Positions 12,027 to 23,734 of a stretch of DNA of 64,000 nt are shown in pieces. The DNA is from Lojkania enalia (Eukaryota; Ascomycota; Dothideomycetes; Pleosporales). Each line of letters begins with the position of its first letter. Position 1 is the first letter of the stretch. Below the pieces are notes generated by a model. That model was given only the letters and a program-made list of their open reading frames with translations, was not told the origin of the DNA and searched no databases. A program made the translations under genes and the position numbers. The stretch spans positions 124,001-188,000 of the forward strand of contig ML986610.1 of NCBI GenBank assembly GCA_010094045.1, read 5' to 3'.

Positions 12027-14570
12027 CATAGTACATGTAGTAATGATTATAGCTCCGTTGTTTATTCTCTAGACCTCCTAAGCTCTGGTAGATTGTTGTC
12101 CGCGTCTCATATCCACGAATCTTCTTTATTCAATACACGGGCGATGGGGAAGATCACTAATACAGGACTATGTTATTTAGCATTACATTGGCTTACCAAC
12201 TAAGTATAACTGGCGCTAGACGGATAAATGAATCCGGAGAGATGCATCAGACATTAAATACACTACGCCCTTTTGCCTATACTCTAGCATATAACATGGG
12301 ACATGGGGGAGCATTTCATTCATATGTTAGAGGGGCGGATGCTGGTAGGGGATGAATGGCGGGGCCTAAGAATCGTGGCTGGGGGTTAGAAGAATGAAGG
12401 GAAGAACGAAGGACATGGCAAAGGCAGAGGTGGTGCTTGATTTCTCGACGAGACTTAGTGTATGTAGATGGACTTTGGGGAGCACTTCATTACATATGTA
12501 CACAGATCTCGAGCTGAAATGTTCATTGTATTGCTACACTATCCGTTTACGATGTGACAATCCCACTCACTCAAATCTTACGAGCCCAGCGCGATCAGTT
12601 TTGAGAGAATATGAGGTAGTGGTTTGCGGAAAGCTAACGTGCAGGTTATAGCAGTTCTGGAAGGATCTCCTGAACCATGGGGGTTCCCTGTGGGATTCTC
12701 ACCAATTTGCGCAAGAAATTCATGCGGCTCAAGCATTGACGTATATAGTTAATAAGCTCAGAGAGAATATTGGGACGTCATCGGCGTAACAAGCGAATCT
12801 ACTAGACCTGAACAGCTTGGCTCCACCATGCTGATCAAGGACTTGCAGCCCCTCACAGCTGGCCATAACTGACGTTGGAAAATTGCATTCGTGAGGCTGA
12901 ACTACCAGCGGATTCCAGCTCGAAACACTCCGTCTAGGAATGGTGGGTTTCCTCATGGCCAAGAAGCAAGCAAGAAGGGAAATGAAAACCTGCGTACCAA
13001 TTTGACCGTAGATGTAAGAGTGTAGTGATGAGAAGGTGGTGCGAAGGATCGATAGATTACAGAACCCCCAAAGCAAAATATGGACACTTTGAGGCCTACG
13101 GCGTGAATGTAGATTCAGAAGGTTTCGAATTTGGGCTACGGGGGAAGGAAAGGGAGAGAGGTCGGAGCAGGGAAGCTCGCAGCTTTGTACCTGCAGGATG
13201 CACAGACTTTGAGTTGAGCACTTAACTAAGCAGGTAGGCTGCAGCCGCAAGGTGGAGGTGGAACACAAAAGGGTGGAAGCGAGTGCATTATTCCAGCACT
13301 GAAGGTATTTACTGGACCTGATAAGTCTTCACATAATAACCTCGTGACGTTATGGGTGGCACCGGGAGCGGGGGAGGGGGATGAAAGTGTACCTGAGAGA
13401 TATCATGATCTTTTTTAAGGCGATGAGCGAGCGGCAGTCATATGCCCAATGAATCATGAATATGAAGATTAATGTAGGAGTATTCTAAAAAGACAGCCCC
13501 TTGTCGGCTCCGGGTTCAAATCGACATTAATATGAACATTGAGTATCGGATGCGATAACTATGAGTTAGAGAGTACCGGCATGAGACTAGAAGCCGAGGA
13601 TAACCTGGTAAGAGGATGCGGCACATCTCATTCCGCATAGCTTCAACTATTGTAGCCATTACACTACGGAATTTATCTTTACTAAGATTCTCTGTAAGGA
13701 CATTGTTGTATATCGTAGAATTCCGTAATATAATTTACCGATCCCGGAAACTAGCCTAAAACATGTAATCACCTTCAAAGAGCCCAATATGACAGATGTC
13801 ACCGTTAGAGCCCACATCCCCGAATGAAATTCCTGCATTACCGAAAATTGGGTATATAAAGGGAGAGGCTTCATTTTCTTAAACACCTATATCTGAAGTT
13901 TTGTAGTAATACTAAATAGTAACTAGAATTAAAGTAAATTTTGCCATGCGTATAGAAACAGATGTTACAGATGTTACAGATCGCCCTGAAATATTGTCGA
14001 ACAGATTAATCTAGGCAGGCAGCTATCGGAAACCATAGGAACTCTGCGACCAGCCATTCGATATTTCTCTTGGTAACATTTTGACGCATGTGCACGCGAG
14101 GTCGGATTTGTTAATTATTGCAATATTAGAATGAATTTGCCTTAATGCAAGGAAGAAATAAGGAAGCCTAGGAAAAACTGAAAGCCTTAGGGAATGGACT
14201 GCCCTGGGGACAGTATGCCTTACGGGCGGAATGTCTTAGCGAGTGTCCGAGGCTTTGGTGTGGATGGGAATCCTCCTTTCAGGGCTGCTTCGTTTCCTCT
14301 TGAAAGATTTGATCTATAATAGTACGCTAGTATACGATATTTCAATAATCGTTGTAGATGTTCCTGACTTCTGATTCCTTAGCTTCTTGAGTTTATTATA
14401 GGGATGCTTCTAGAATCCAACACGTCGGAATTTCTTTTTTTCGTTGTCATCTTCGAAGTTTTTAATTAACCATTTAGTTCACCGAAGCTCTTTTTGCCAT
14501 CCCCATCACCATAAGTCAAGGACAACATGCGTGCATAACCGGCGCAGGCCTCCTCTGGAGACTCTAGAGA

Positions 14571-14948
14571 CTAGGGGTCTGCTGATGCTAGTAGAAAGCC
14601 CAATTCAAAATACTCATTTGCCTTAGGAAAATACCTAACGATAAGCGAGGTGGTAGGAAACAGCTTCTTCTTTTTGAGGCAATCCGGGCGGATCTCAACT
14701 AATCTGGGGAGACCTCCATTCACTTCTAGCCTTAGCTGCTGCAGGCGGAAGAGCGAATGATGGTAGTTCAAGAAGCGGTCCAAGTCGAGATTGTCCTTAT
14801 TGAAATCATTTCGGCAGAGAAATTCCTTGAATTCTTTCCTTTGCGACAAAACCTCTGATGGCACCTCTATCGACTAGCATGCTTCTTCCGTTATGGTCAG
14901 AGCTTCTACAAAGCAAAGTATCCATTTGACAGTGTCGAAAACATCCAT
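14571..14948 (-). pseudogene. protein-like relic with one in-frame stop
   Basis: From ATG at 14948 the frame gives 24 codons (MDVFDTVKWILCFVEALTIT...), a TAG at 14,874-14,876, then about 100 further codons in the same frame, including LDRFLNYHHSLFRLQQLRLE and GGLPRLVEIRPDCL. The amphipathic, Leu/Arg-rich composition looks like a real fungal protein and not chance. I do not recognise the family. Either a decayed fragment or the downstream part of a gene whose upstream exons I could not find. Confidence 0.4.
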
Positions 14949-17062
14949 GTGCTTTGGCCGCCTTGGCTGTGCGGGCTAGATTGCTTAGGAGGATCCCTAG
15001 AATGTCACATTAGTTTGGTTAAGACATTCCTTGTCGCCTTTACACTACTTACACATGTGTTGTGGATCAAATGAAACCCGAAGAGGCATTAGAAATCTCA
15101 TGAAATTCGCCTCCTGGAGAGTAGTTGGAAGATATGTGCTGCAATTAACGAGGTAGGGTAGGATCTGGGGATGTATATATATTTTGCCTCTCCGGTCCAG
15201 GACAGTGAGCACAAATGCCACAAATCATTACCATGCTATGTAGCTCAATCAGCTTGAATTATTCTTTCTACCTTGTCTCTCGAAATGTCGCAAGCCGCAG
15301 CACGAATAAGTCTATTAGTAGAACAAATCTCATTATCAACGCTATCTATGATTCGGAAAGGGCAATGATCACCTAAGAACGAAATTGTGAATGCAGAATG
15401 AAGGTTAAAAATTCAATATTATATAAAAGATGGCTGTTTCTCGGCATTAATAAGATACCCGAAAAATATCATATGCCTGGTACGACTTCTATTAGGGACA
15501 CTGTTATCAGAATATTCGTATATATGGACCTGGGTATATGACCATAATGAAGAGTTATGACGTATTTTAACAAATTTTCATGCTATGAGACTTTCGTAAA
15601 AAAAATATAACTAACACGCAAATGACGAAGCGCTGGTGAATTTCGTGACCGACCCTTCACAGAATACTAACTATATAAGTGCCTCCTCTTCTAACCTCCC
15701 ATTTCTCATTTGAATCAATATACCAGGCGAAATATCATTAATAATATTCGCACGCCAAGGTCTTCCATGCTCTTAAACATCTTCTATCGAATCCTCCGGC
15801 CTTTAAACACAAAGTATACGCATTGAGTTGGATCTGTTGTACCTGCGTTAAAGAGAATGAGAAACCCTCTATGAACACAAACATCAAGTATGCAGGTTCA
15901 AGTTGCTATCAAAAATCATGTTGCGATTGCGGTTTAGACTCGTGCTGAAGGCTAGTAATGGAAAATTTCAGCGATGTATTTCCGGGGAGGGCCTAGATAA
16001 TATGGAGTTGAAGGAACCTTGTATCGGCTTTTAAATTTTAAGGGATCGTGAGGGATTCGCAGAATGAATACTAACGATGAAGTTTGAGTGCAAATGCTAG
16101 TTTCTAGGATAAATTCTGCGGGATACACATATAGAGGCACTTTCCATAACTGCAAGCCTTGTCGAGCGAGCTGTTATAGTATTTCTGTTGAACTCAGCGA
16201 GAAAATATGCGGCTTCATTATAACGAAGTGGCAAGAAAAAGGTATCTCCCTGCGATAGCCCAACTACCTTTCCTCTAATAATTTTGAGAATTTTGGGTAG
16301 CTAATACTTCGTTTGTAGTTGACTGTATACCAGAGCGCCCGATTTTCATGCGTGCTTGATGCATCCCTCTTACACGATAGAGATGGATTACTCTGTAAGG
16401 ACCAATCGACTTGTCTCTGAGAAATTGTCGTCGTATATCGCGTTACGGTCCCAACTGTACATGGAGTTGGAGGAGGAATATGCAGTATGCGTTTAGTACA
16501 GTATAACTGAGATGGCTGTTCGCCGTCTGATCTTATGGTTTAAGCCTTTCCCCCTGTTTTATGTCCTCCCAAGGGAGTGTTTAAAGGCGGCCGGAAAAAA
16601 GAGAACAAGGGTGAGGTATCCGCGGTACTGCCAAACGCCATAATTTACATAGGTACAGAAAAGGGCAAGTCGGTGCGAGGCTTAGTCATCCATGTGCTCT
16701 CAACGGAAGCTGCCTAGCTGCCAAGCCGCGCAGGGTTTCGGAGCGGCCCTGTTGCAGCCGTACAACGGCGTCAGTGGCATCGCGGCTCGTCGCAAGCATC
16801 CGACAGCATCAACACACGAAAGCATGCGCAGCCCTCGAGTACCCTTCCTCGCAGTTGTCAGAATCTCGTTTTGACACATCAAGCCCTCCGACAGACCCTG
16901 GGTATTGCGCGTAGTTTGGCGCCGGCCCTCCGAGGTCCCCACCACTCTCTCCGCCACAGCACCCAGCCTTCAGTTGCGTGCCGTCCACGGGTTGCGCTTC
17001 CCCAACAAGCAGGCTGATCTGCGCGTCCTTTGGTAGCCCGGCCTTATATACAGCTCTTCGCT

Positions 17063-20001
17063 ATGTCGGCCGCTGCAGTAACTGCCCGCCCTTCGCAGGC
17101 TCTCCGCCAGCGTCGCGAATCCCAACGGCCAGGTCTGACCCGAGCGTCGACCACCAAAGCTAGCAATATGGAAAACGGTAGCGCAAAGGAGGACCCCAAG
17201 CGATATGGTTTGTCCCACCCGGCTCCTACGTTGGCGATGGGATTAACGGTGCCTATAGTATATAAGCAGCAAGACATCCTAGCTAAGTTCAATGGCAAAC
17301 CGCCGTCCTTGCGCGTCTACCTGCACGCGAACCATTTCCGCCTGAACGACTCGCAGGAGTCCCTGCCATACCACTCCCCAATGAGGGAGCTCCTCCAGCA
17401 CATCCGCCTGAAGACTGTCCCACACAATATGCTCAGTGACTTCTACGAGTCGGGCGTCCCTTTCTACGACAGTAAGCTTCCGCGGGTTCCTGTTTGCTCA
17501 ATGACTGATATTGTATGCCAGACTGCCTCATTGTTGAAGTCCACGATTCCCGTTCTGGAAGCATCAAGCCTAAAGAGGACTCTAGCAACACGCCCAATGG
17601 CAATAGTACCAAGCCCTTCTCTATTCATAATTACAACAACTTCATCACGCCATCCCCTCATGTCGCCTACCCTAACAAGACCCCTGCGAAGGCCAACCAG
17701 GTAGACGGACAAAATAAGGGCACCCTGGGAGTGGATTCCGCGAAAGAAAACAAGGATGCAAATAAGGAGAACATGCCGGCGCCTGGTCAACCGGCCTCGC
17801 AAAAGCAGCCCACGAAGGAGAGGGTCTATACCGTTGTCCTCTTCCCTACACCTCAATCGCACATGGTAGACTTGCAATTGCTTGCCACTACTCCCGTGCC
17901 CGACCTTCAAACATACCGCAAAATGCAGGCTCAGGGGAAGGCCGTGGGCAATCCTCCGACCCCTTTAACCGCGGTACCCCCAACTCCGACACTCCCCACT
18001 GGGCGTAGCCCGAAGCGCCAGAAAATGGTCATTGATGAGACCAATGCCCACGAATTCGAGTCGGTCGTTCTTGACGCAATCTGCCCAAAGCTATATCTTG
18101 AGCCGACCAAGACCCTCGAAGAGTCTACGGCGCTGATTCAAGCCATGACACACCCGAACAACCAGAATTCTCCGCCGACCCGGAAGACACGGAAGAGGAC
18201 GACGGCAGAATTGGCCGCTGACGAAGCCGAGGCGGCCGATTTGCAGCGCTTCATGCTTGCGGGTGACGAGTTTCAAGCAGTCAAAACAGCTGCAGCCACT
18301 GGCGGCGACGAGGCCCAACCAGCAGTGCGAGCGGGCGCAAACTTCCAGACCTTCTCTCGTTTCAAGACATTGGCGCATATCAAGGTTCAACATGAAGAGA
18401 GGGAGAGGGAGAAGAGGGAAGAAGAGGCGCGTCAAGCGCAGCTCAAGAGACAAGCGCAAGCCGAAGCCGAAGCCCAGAAGAGAAGGGAGTTGGAGGCCAG
18501 TCGACACGCGGAACAGAACCAGGCGATGATGCAGCAGAGGCAAGAACAGATGCTTCGACAGCAACAACAGCAGGCCGCACTCCAGCAAGAGCAAGCCATG
18601 AGAGCTGCCTCCCAGGCCCAACAAATGGCAAATGCACCAGCTGCGCAGGCAACTCCCCAATCAGCCACCCAGCCCCAATTTTCATCCCCTGTCGGTAGGC
18701 AAAATACGCCAATGGTCTCGTCGCCCATGGTCGCTGCACACTCATCACATCCTATGGGCGGAACTCCGATGGCGGCCACCGCTTCTAACCACGGTGCCGG
18801 TAGCCCTCCACGACCTCCGTCCGCCGTGTCTCATCACCCAGTCAACATGGCTCGCACCGCAAGCCAGCAACATAACCTCTTAAGCCGAACGGGTACCCCA
18901 CAGGTTCCTCAGGGCACTCCTGTCATGGGCACCGCGATGCCTGCTCGCAACGTGTCAGCAACCCCACAGCCGCGTCTTAACCAGGGGAGCCCAACTGTCC
19001 CGATACAAGGTGGCACGCCCATCATGATGCAGACGTCTCATAATGCCTCGGGTATGACGCCGGAGCAGATTCAAATGGCTCGAAACATGCAGAATCGTAT
19101 GAGAGCTCAGGCCATGGGACAAAATGCCCAGATGTCCCCTAATAACATGTCAGCCAATCAAATGGCAGTGATGAAAGCCAGGGCTCACGTCGCACGAGAA
19201 GGCATCCCACAAGGACAGAACCAGCAAGCATATATGCAAATGCTGGCTCAGAGATACCTTCAGGAAATCACCCAACAACAGCAACAGCAGCACATGGCAG
19301 CGAACATGTCTCCGCAGAATGCGCAAATGCGGCCGGATGGTATGCCGCATGCAGGCATGCCTAATCAAGCTTCTATGAGCGTGGCTAACATGAATGCAAA
19401 TCAATTGAAGATGCAATACCAGTCGCGGAAGACGCAACTGCTACAGAACTTCGGCACGCTGCAGAACATTCCGCCCAACCACATGCAACAGATGCGGCAA
19501 CTGGAGATGGCGATTCAAGCGCGAGAACGACAAGAGCAACAAGCCGCTCAAGCCAGCGGCCAAATGCAGATGAATCAGGCCATTCAAGGACAGATGAACA
19601 TGGGTGGCCAAACCCCACAAAATCCGATGCAGATGCAGCAATACCAGGCAGCGCTCCAGCAACAGCGGGCTCAACAGCAGCGAGCTCAACAATTGCGAAT
19701 GATGCAACAACAAGGCATGGGTGGTGGCCAGATGCAGCAGAACATGATGAATAATATGAACATGCAGAACATTAACGTGGGAAACATGGGCAATATGGGT
19801 GGGATGCAAGGCATGAATATGGCTAATATGGGAAACATGGGTGGCATGCAAGGCATGGGGAATATGGGCGGCATGCAGAATATGCAGCAAATGCAGCAAC
19901 AACAGATGATGCGTATGATGCAGGCGCAAGCTCAGATGCGTGCTGGTCAACAGAGACCGGGTGGTGGGGATGGAAGTGGTATGGATTGGAGTGGTGTCTA
20001 A
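17063..20001 (+). CDS. spt20: SAGA complex subunit SPT20 (962 aa)
   Basis: Exon 1 is 17063-17471 and exon 2 is 17522-20001, joined by a 50-bp intron through a split Asn codon. The Spt20 domain spans about residues 83-255: it begins PSLRVYLHANHFRL, continues YHSPMRELLQHIRLKTVPHN, and crosses the intron at FYDNCLIVEVHD. Spt20 is a structural subunit of the SAGA coactivator in the nucleus, needed for complex integrity and activation of stress-responsive genes. The C-terminal 550 residues are disordered and dominated by Gln and Met, with a charged coiled-coil-like stretch (about 395-470) and tandem Asn-Met-Gly repeats near the end. The start is the ATG before SAAAVTARP; an in-frame ATG 33 bp upstream would add 11 residues. 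A long poly-T tract follows the stop. Confidence 0.93.
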
Positions 20002-20028
20002 AAGTTCATGTGATGTCATGGTGTTTGG

Positions 20029-20050
20029 TTTTTTTTTTTTTTTTTTTTTT
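20029..20050. repeat. poly-T tract after spt20
   Basis: About 22 consecutive T residues start roughly 30 bp after the spt20 stop codon, within the likely 3' untranslated region or cleavage zone. Confidence 0.75.
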
Positions 20051-20600
20051 CTTATTAGCTTTTATTGCATTTGCGAGCGGTGTTGAAGATAGTCATCTTG
20101 ATACCCTGGGTCTGGGAATGGTGTATCATATGGTTTTTAATTCCTAGCGTCAGTCACTGCAAAAAAGATGTCATGAATGCCTCCTAAAGCAAGAGCTAGA
20201 ATAACGTGCGTGGCTCTTAGACGTAAATTGGGCTTAAAGTGATATCCTTGATTGTTCGTCCAATATAATGATTGGCTGGGATGTAATTTCGGGTCACACT
20301 TCAAATGAAAGGCGTCGCTACAAGAGTTGGCAAAAGTTTCTATCTATTCAGTTAGGAATGTTAATGTACTGCAGAACAAACTCGGCCTACTCCACCACCA
20401 CCACCCAAAGAAAAGGGCTTTTCGACTTCAAGGGTGCTTATGATGTATAAAAGTTCGGCCAATGAGCGACAGTTACGCCACATCGGCTTAATCGGCTCTC
20501 CGACCCCCCGATACCCAACGGATTCCTCATCTAGCCAGCACTGCGACGCGTCATATCTTTGGCTAGGTGGCCGTCATTATACGCGGCTTTGAAGCCTGCC
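20051..20600. other. intergenic, spt20 3' side and hsp20 upstream region
   Basis: No gene seen. It separates the spt20 3' end from the regulatory region of the small heat-shock protein gene. It contains a CACCACCACC tract near 20,393 and C/G runs of stress-element type, but only the elements listed separately are clear. Confidence 0.5.
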
Positions 20601-20611
20601 CGTCTTTAATG

Positions 20612-20624
20612 TTCGAGAACATTC
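20612..20624 (+). promoter_or_regulatory. heat-shock element (three inverted units)
   Basis: TTC-GA-GAA-CA-TTC is a perfect three-unit nTTCnnGAAnnTTCn element, the binding site of trimeric heat-shock factor Hsf1. It lies about 165 bp upstream of the TATA box of the Hsp20 gene, in agreement with heat induction. Confidence 0.85.
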
Positions 20625-20776
20625 ATTTCAACAGATCGAAATGTGAGTGCGGGAGTGGATTGGTCAAACGGACCGACAACGAATAACTAGCGATTCGCAA
20701 TCGGAGCTGTGTGGCGAGATGGTACGAGTAGTGGTGTGCATGTACGTATACCTTTTGATGCCTAGTGGCTGGCGGG

Positions 20777-20783
20777 TATAAAG
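20777..20783 (+). promoter_or_regulatory. TATA box of the Hsp20 gene
   Basis: TATAAAG followed by GGG lies about 125 bp upstream of the start codon, a normal spacing for a strongly inducible fungal promoter. The adjoining AGGGG matches a stress-response element core. Confidence 0.75.
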
Positions 20784-20901
20784 GGGCGGAATATCCGCCT
20801 TCTGAAATTGTGTTTCCTGCCATTTGGTCTGATCACTAGTCCTGATATCTTTTTTGAACTCATTACTCTTCGCATTTCATACATCCGAAATTTAAGCAAC
20901 C

Positions 20902-21846
20902 ATGCCCTCATTAACCTACATGAATCAAAGCGCTCCATTCTGGGACTTTGTTGCCTCCCTCGAAAATCAAGGCACCTCCCACCCTTTCTTCTCCCAGGCC
21001 CGGAATAATGACAGCGAGGGCAATCCCCCCCCTCCACCACCACCTTTCGGACCATGGGGTTGGGGCGGGTTTGGCGGTCGAGCTTTCCCTCACCATGGAC
21101 CTCCTCCGCCTCCAGGACCTCCCCCACCTCCAGGACCTCCTTCACAAGGGGAACAACATACCGAGGAAGACCTTAACGAGAAGGAAGTGCAAAAAGACGG
21201 CAACAATAACGAAGAAGGGCCGTCCGCCGCCTCGGGTTCTGACAGCGAACAATGCCCTGGGCGTCGTGGATTCCGCAGTAGATGCGGCGCAGGACAAAAG
21301 GGGCGGCATGGCTGGGGCCCATATGCTCATTACGGTCATGGAGGTCATCCCCACCATGGTCCTCATCATCACGGCCCACATGGCCGAGGAGCTTGGGGCC
21401 ACTGGGGTGTACCGGGCGGCTTCAATCCCTGGAAGTTCGCCGCAGGCTTGTTCGACGTCGATGCTAGACCAAGCGAGGATAATGAAGAGGATTTCACCCC
21501 GGAAGCCGACATCTTCGATACGCCTATTTCCTTCGTCATCCATGTCTCCCTCCCCGGCGCCAAGAAGGAAGATGTTGGTGTTAACTGGGATGCCGAGAAG
21601 TCGGAGATCTCAGTCGCGGGTGTGATATATCGTCCCGGTGATGAGGACATGCTGAAGACGCTGGCGATGAATGAGAGGAAGGTAGGGCCATTTGAGCGGA
21701 AGATTAGGCTTGGAACGAGGGCGAATCCGGCGAAGATTGATGAAGAGGGGATTACGGCAAAGCTGGAGGATGGTGTGTTGAGGGTTGAGGTTCCGAAGAG
21801 GCTTGAGGAGGGATTTGTAGAGGTGCGGAAAGTGGATATTGAGTAA
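20902..21846 (+). CDS. Hsp20/alpha-crystallin small heat-shock protein (314 aa)
   Basis: Single-exon gene. Residues about 196-310 form the alpha-crystallin domain: DTPISFVIHVSLPGAKKEDV starts it and the conserved GVL-type motif appears as LEDGVLRVEVPK, followed by a short C-terminal tail. The N-terminal 195 residues are unusual: Pro runs (PPPPPPPFGPWGWGGF), Gly-Pro and His-rich repeats (HHGPHHHGPHGRG) and an acidic middle. Small heat-shock proteins are ATP-independent chaperones that hold unfolding proteins in oligomers in the cytosol. The N-terminal extension is longer than in the 20-kDa class, as in Hsp42-type fungal members. The heat-shock element and TATA box directly upstream support heat induction. 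Confidence 0.92.
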   Translation: MPSLTYMNQSAPFWDFVASLENQGTSHPFFSQARNNDSEGNPPPPPPPFGPWGWGGFGGRAFPHHGPPPPPGPPPPPGPPSQGEQHTEEDLNEKEVQKDGNNNEEGPSAASGSDSEQCPGRRGFRSRCGAGQKGRHGWGPYAHYGHGGHPHHGPHHHGPHGRGAWGHWGVPGGFNPWKFAAGLFDVDARPSEDNEEDFTPEADIFDTPISFVIHVSLPGAKKEDVGVNWDAEKSEISVAGVIYRPGDEDMLKTLAMNERKVGPFERKIRLGTRANPAKIDEEGITAKLEDGVLRVEVPKRLEEGFVEVRKVDIE

Positions 21847-22645
21847 ACGTGATCGATGATGCGGATACGAAAGGTGATAGATATGAAGCATCTTGTTCCT
21901 AAGGGCAGGTTGGGCAACATGCTGTTTTGATTTTGCGCTCGATTTACCTATTGGTGGATTCCGGATAGGTAGGTACATACTACTCGCAAATATCAGGTTT
22001 AGTTTTTTTCCCTGTACTTGAAGCACTTCTGTAGTAATACCCATGATACTATTCAGTGGTCACACACGAGAGATGAGCTCCATCTGCCCTTGAAATTGAG
22101 AATTGTATAATTAGTCTTTAGGTACTTACCGCCTAGGAATGAATTAACTTGTTCAATGCTATTTGCGCCATAAGGAGACTTCTTTCCATTCGTGGTACTG
22201 GTCACTATCTTGTAATATCTGTCTCTAGCTCTGGCTCAAATCAACCCAAGACATCTTTATATAAATATTGTAGACTTGCTACCCATGTACGCACAGCATA
22301 TATTTTCGATACCGAGGCTCGATGCTTTACTGTCGTCGATCAGGGCTCATGCACAGTCGTAAGTACAGTTCTAGATCTATATTCATCGCAACTCTGGGAG
22401 CCTCTATGATAGAGCGATATTTAGAGAAACCCAAGGGAAGAGCGAGAGCTTTTCTTCATCTTTTGCGATATACTACACGTAATCCTTTCAAGCAACAATT
22501 CTAATAGGCGAAGAGTACAGAGGCTACATGAAGTAACTAAGGCCGAGCACCGTACCTCAAAGGGTGATGTGTATTTTGGGAAATTTATCTGGAAGCCCTA
22601 GACACATGGGATGCAAAATGAACCACTCAGATCTGGAGAATACGT
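21847..22645. other. intergenic between convergent hsp20 and the oxidase gene
   Basis: The two genes point toward each other and this 0.8 kb holds both 3' ends. ORFs here are short and motif-free. No repeat or RNA gene seen. Confidence 0.5.
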
Positions 22646-23734
22646 TCAAGGTGCCTGATTCGTGAACACAAATGCCCTTACCTCAATGCTTTTACGTGGC
22701 ATATACTTTTCCGGTAGGTTTTCATGCTTGAAGGCTGCATGAAGTGACACTAGTTTAGTTAGTGGGGTCCTATTCTACTGTTATAGGCAAGTACTGACGT
22801 GATGCCGCGACATCTGGATCTGAATCGAGCTGCTTGAATATTATCGCTTCATCAGGCTGCTGATTCTTAAGGTAAAACCACTTCTGAGTGCTTGGTGAGT
22901 GCAACGCATAGAAGTTTGTGCTGATAATCGTTGTTCGGACGTTGTCCGTCTCCACGAGGTCTTCAACCTGCACAGTTGACCCATCACAAATGGCGAGTGG
23001 CCAGTCTTCGACATTATTTCTTAGTGGCTTCCATATGCTGCGCTAATCAACTACTATACACAAAGTAGACGTCAAGTATATGGGGGAGGGGGAGGGTAGG
23101 TGTAGACTTACTTTAGCATGCGGACTCGGCCCTGGAGGAGTGTTTCTGCATCTTGAGGCAGGCGCGTTTTGATGATGTTGAACGCTGATCCGGGCCCTTG
23201 GTCTGGGCACATTAGCGAAGACAAGGGCATGCAGAGAAGATAATAAATACCTATATGTGCGTAGTTGGCCGGCTGGAGAGGGAGCATGCCATTACCAACG
23301 TCAATTACGCCAGCCTGGTCGCTCGCACTGCTTTCGCGCATCTATCGCAATTAGCAACTTATCCCCTCACGGTTGGCATCAATTCATACCCTCCAATGCC
23401 AGATGAAAACCTTATCAGCACCCTCCACTTCTCTCTTCAATAGCTCCTCAATAGCCGGCAGGTACTGGCTCTCGACCTCTTCCTTGGTGGTCAAATCCTC
23501 AAAGCCCTCCAAGGCCGTGTACATGAACCCATTTTCATTCAATGTGAAGGTTTTCTGTTCTCCCCGAATATCCTTGACTGAGACGTGCTGAGTTTCGAAA
23601 ACGAGATTTGTTTTCCGCTGGTCAGGAGCATCGGCGGGCAGGTCAATGAAGAGCATGAATGGCTTTTCTTTGAGGTGAAGTTCCTGCCACTTGACGAATT
23701 GGATGGCGGCAAGCTCGGAAGGATGAGAGATCAT
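22646..23734 (-). CDS. CmcJ/AsaB-like hydroxylase/desaturase (GA4-desaturase family), 284 aa
   Basis: Five exons join in frame: 23734-23390, 23341-23251, 23202-23112, 23037-22799 and 22734-22646; the last intron uses GTCAGT as donor. Family hallmarks are in the expected order: FVKWQELHLKEKPFMLFIDL near the N-terminus, ENGFMYTALEGFED, SQYLPAIEELLKREVEGADK, an AHIDQGPG segment, then IWKPLRNNVEDWPLAICDG, and finally PRKSIEVRAFVF at the C-terminus. Proteins of this kind (AsaB of the aspergillic acid cluster and CmcJ-like enzymes) are Fe/2-oxoglutarate-type oxidases used in secondary metabolism; the HxD in AHID fits a metal-binding pair, which is inference. No cluster genes lie beside it. The start at 23734 has a good ACCATGA context; an upstream in-frame ATG at 23800 would add 22 residues. 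Confidence 0.85.

Larger units (their letters stand above)
11151..17062. other. AT-rich gene-poor stretch
   Basis: Nearly 6 kb contains no intact gene that I can support. It includes a 26-bp poly-T tract near 12,000, scattered ORFs under 100 codons, and one relic at 14,571-14,948. The last 350 bp become GC-richer and form the promoter and 5' leader of SPT20. A 179-codon minus-strand ORF at 12,729-13,268 has no motif and was not accepted. Confidence 0.5.

Noticed and set aside
12729..13268. 179-codon minus-strand ORF
   Set aside because: No motif, no flanking exons, Ser/Cys-rich translation without pattern; other frames are equally open in part. Likely chance.
13500..13535. GGGTTCAAATCGAC resembling a tRNA B box
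   Set aside because: No matching A box or cloverleaf could be drawn upstream; single motif match only.
18091..20019. Long minus-strand ORFs inside spt20
   Set aside because: Antisense shadows of Gln/Met-rich codons (Cys/Leu/His-rich translations).
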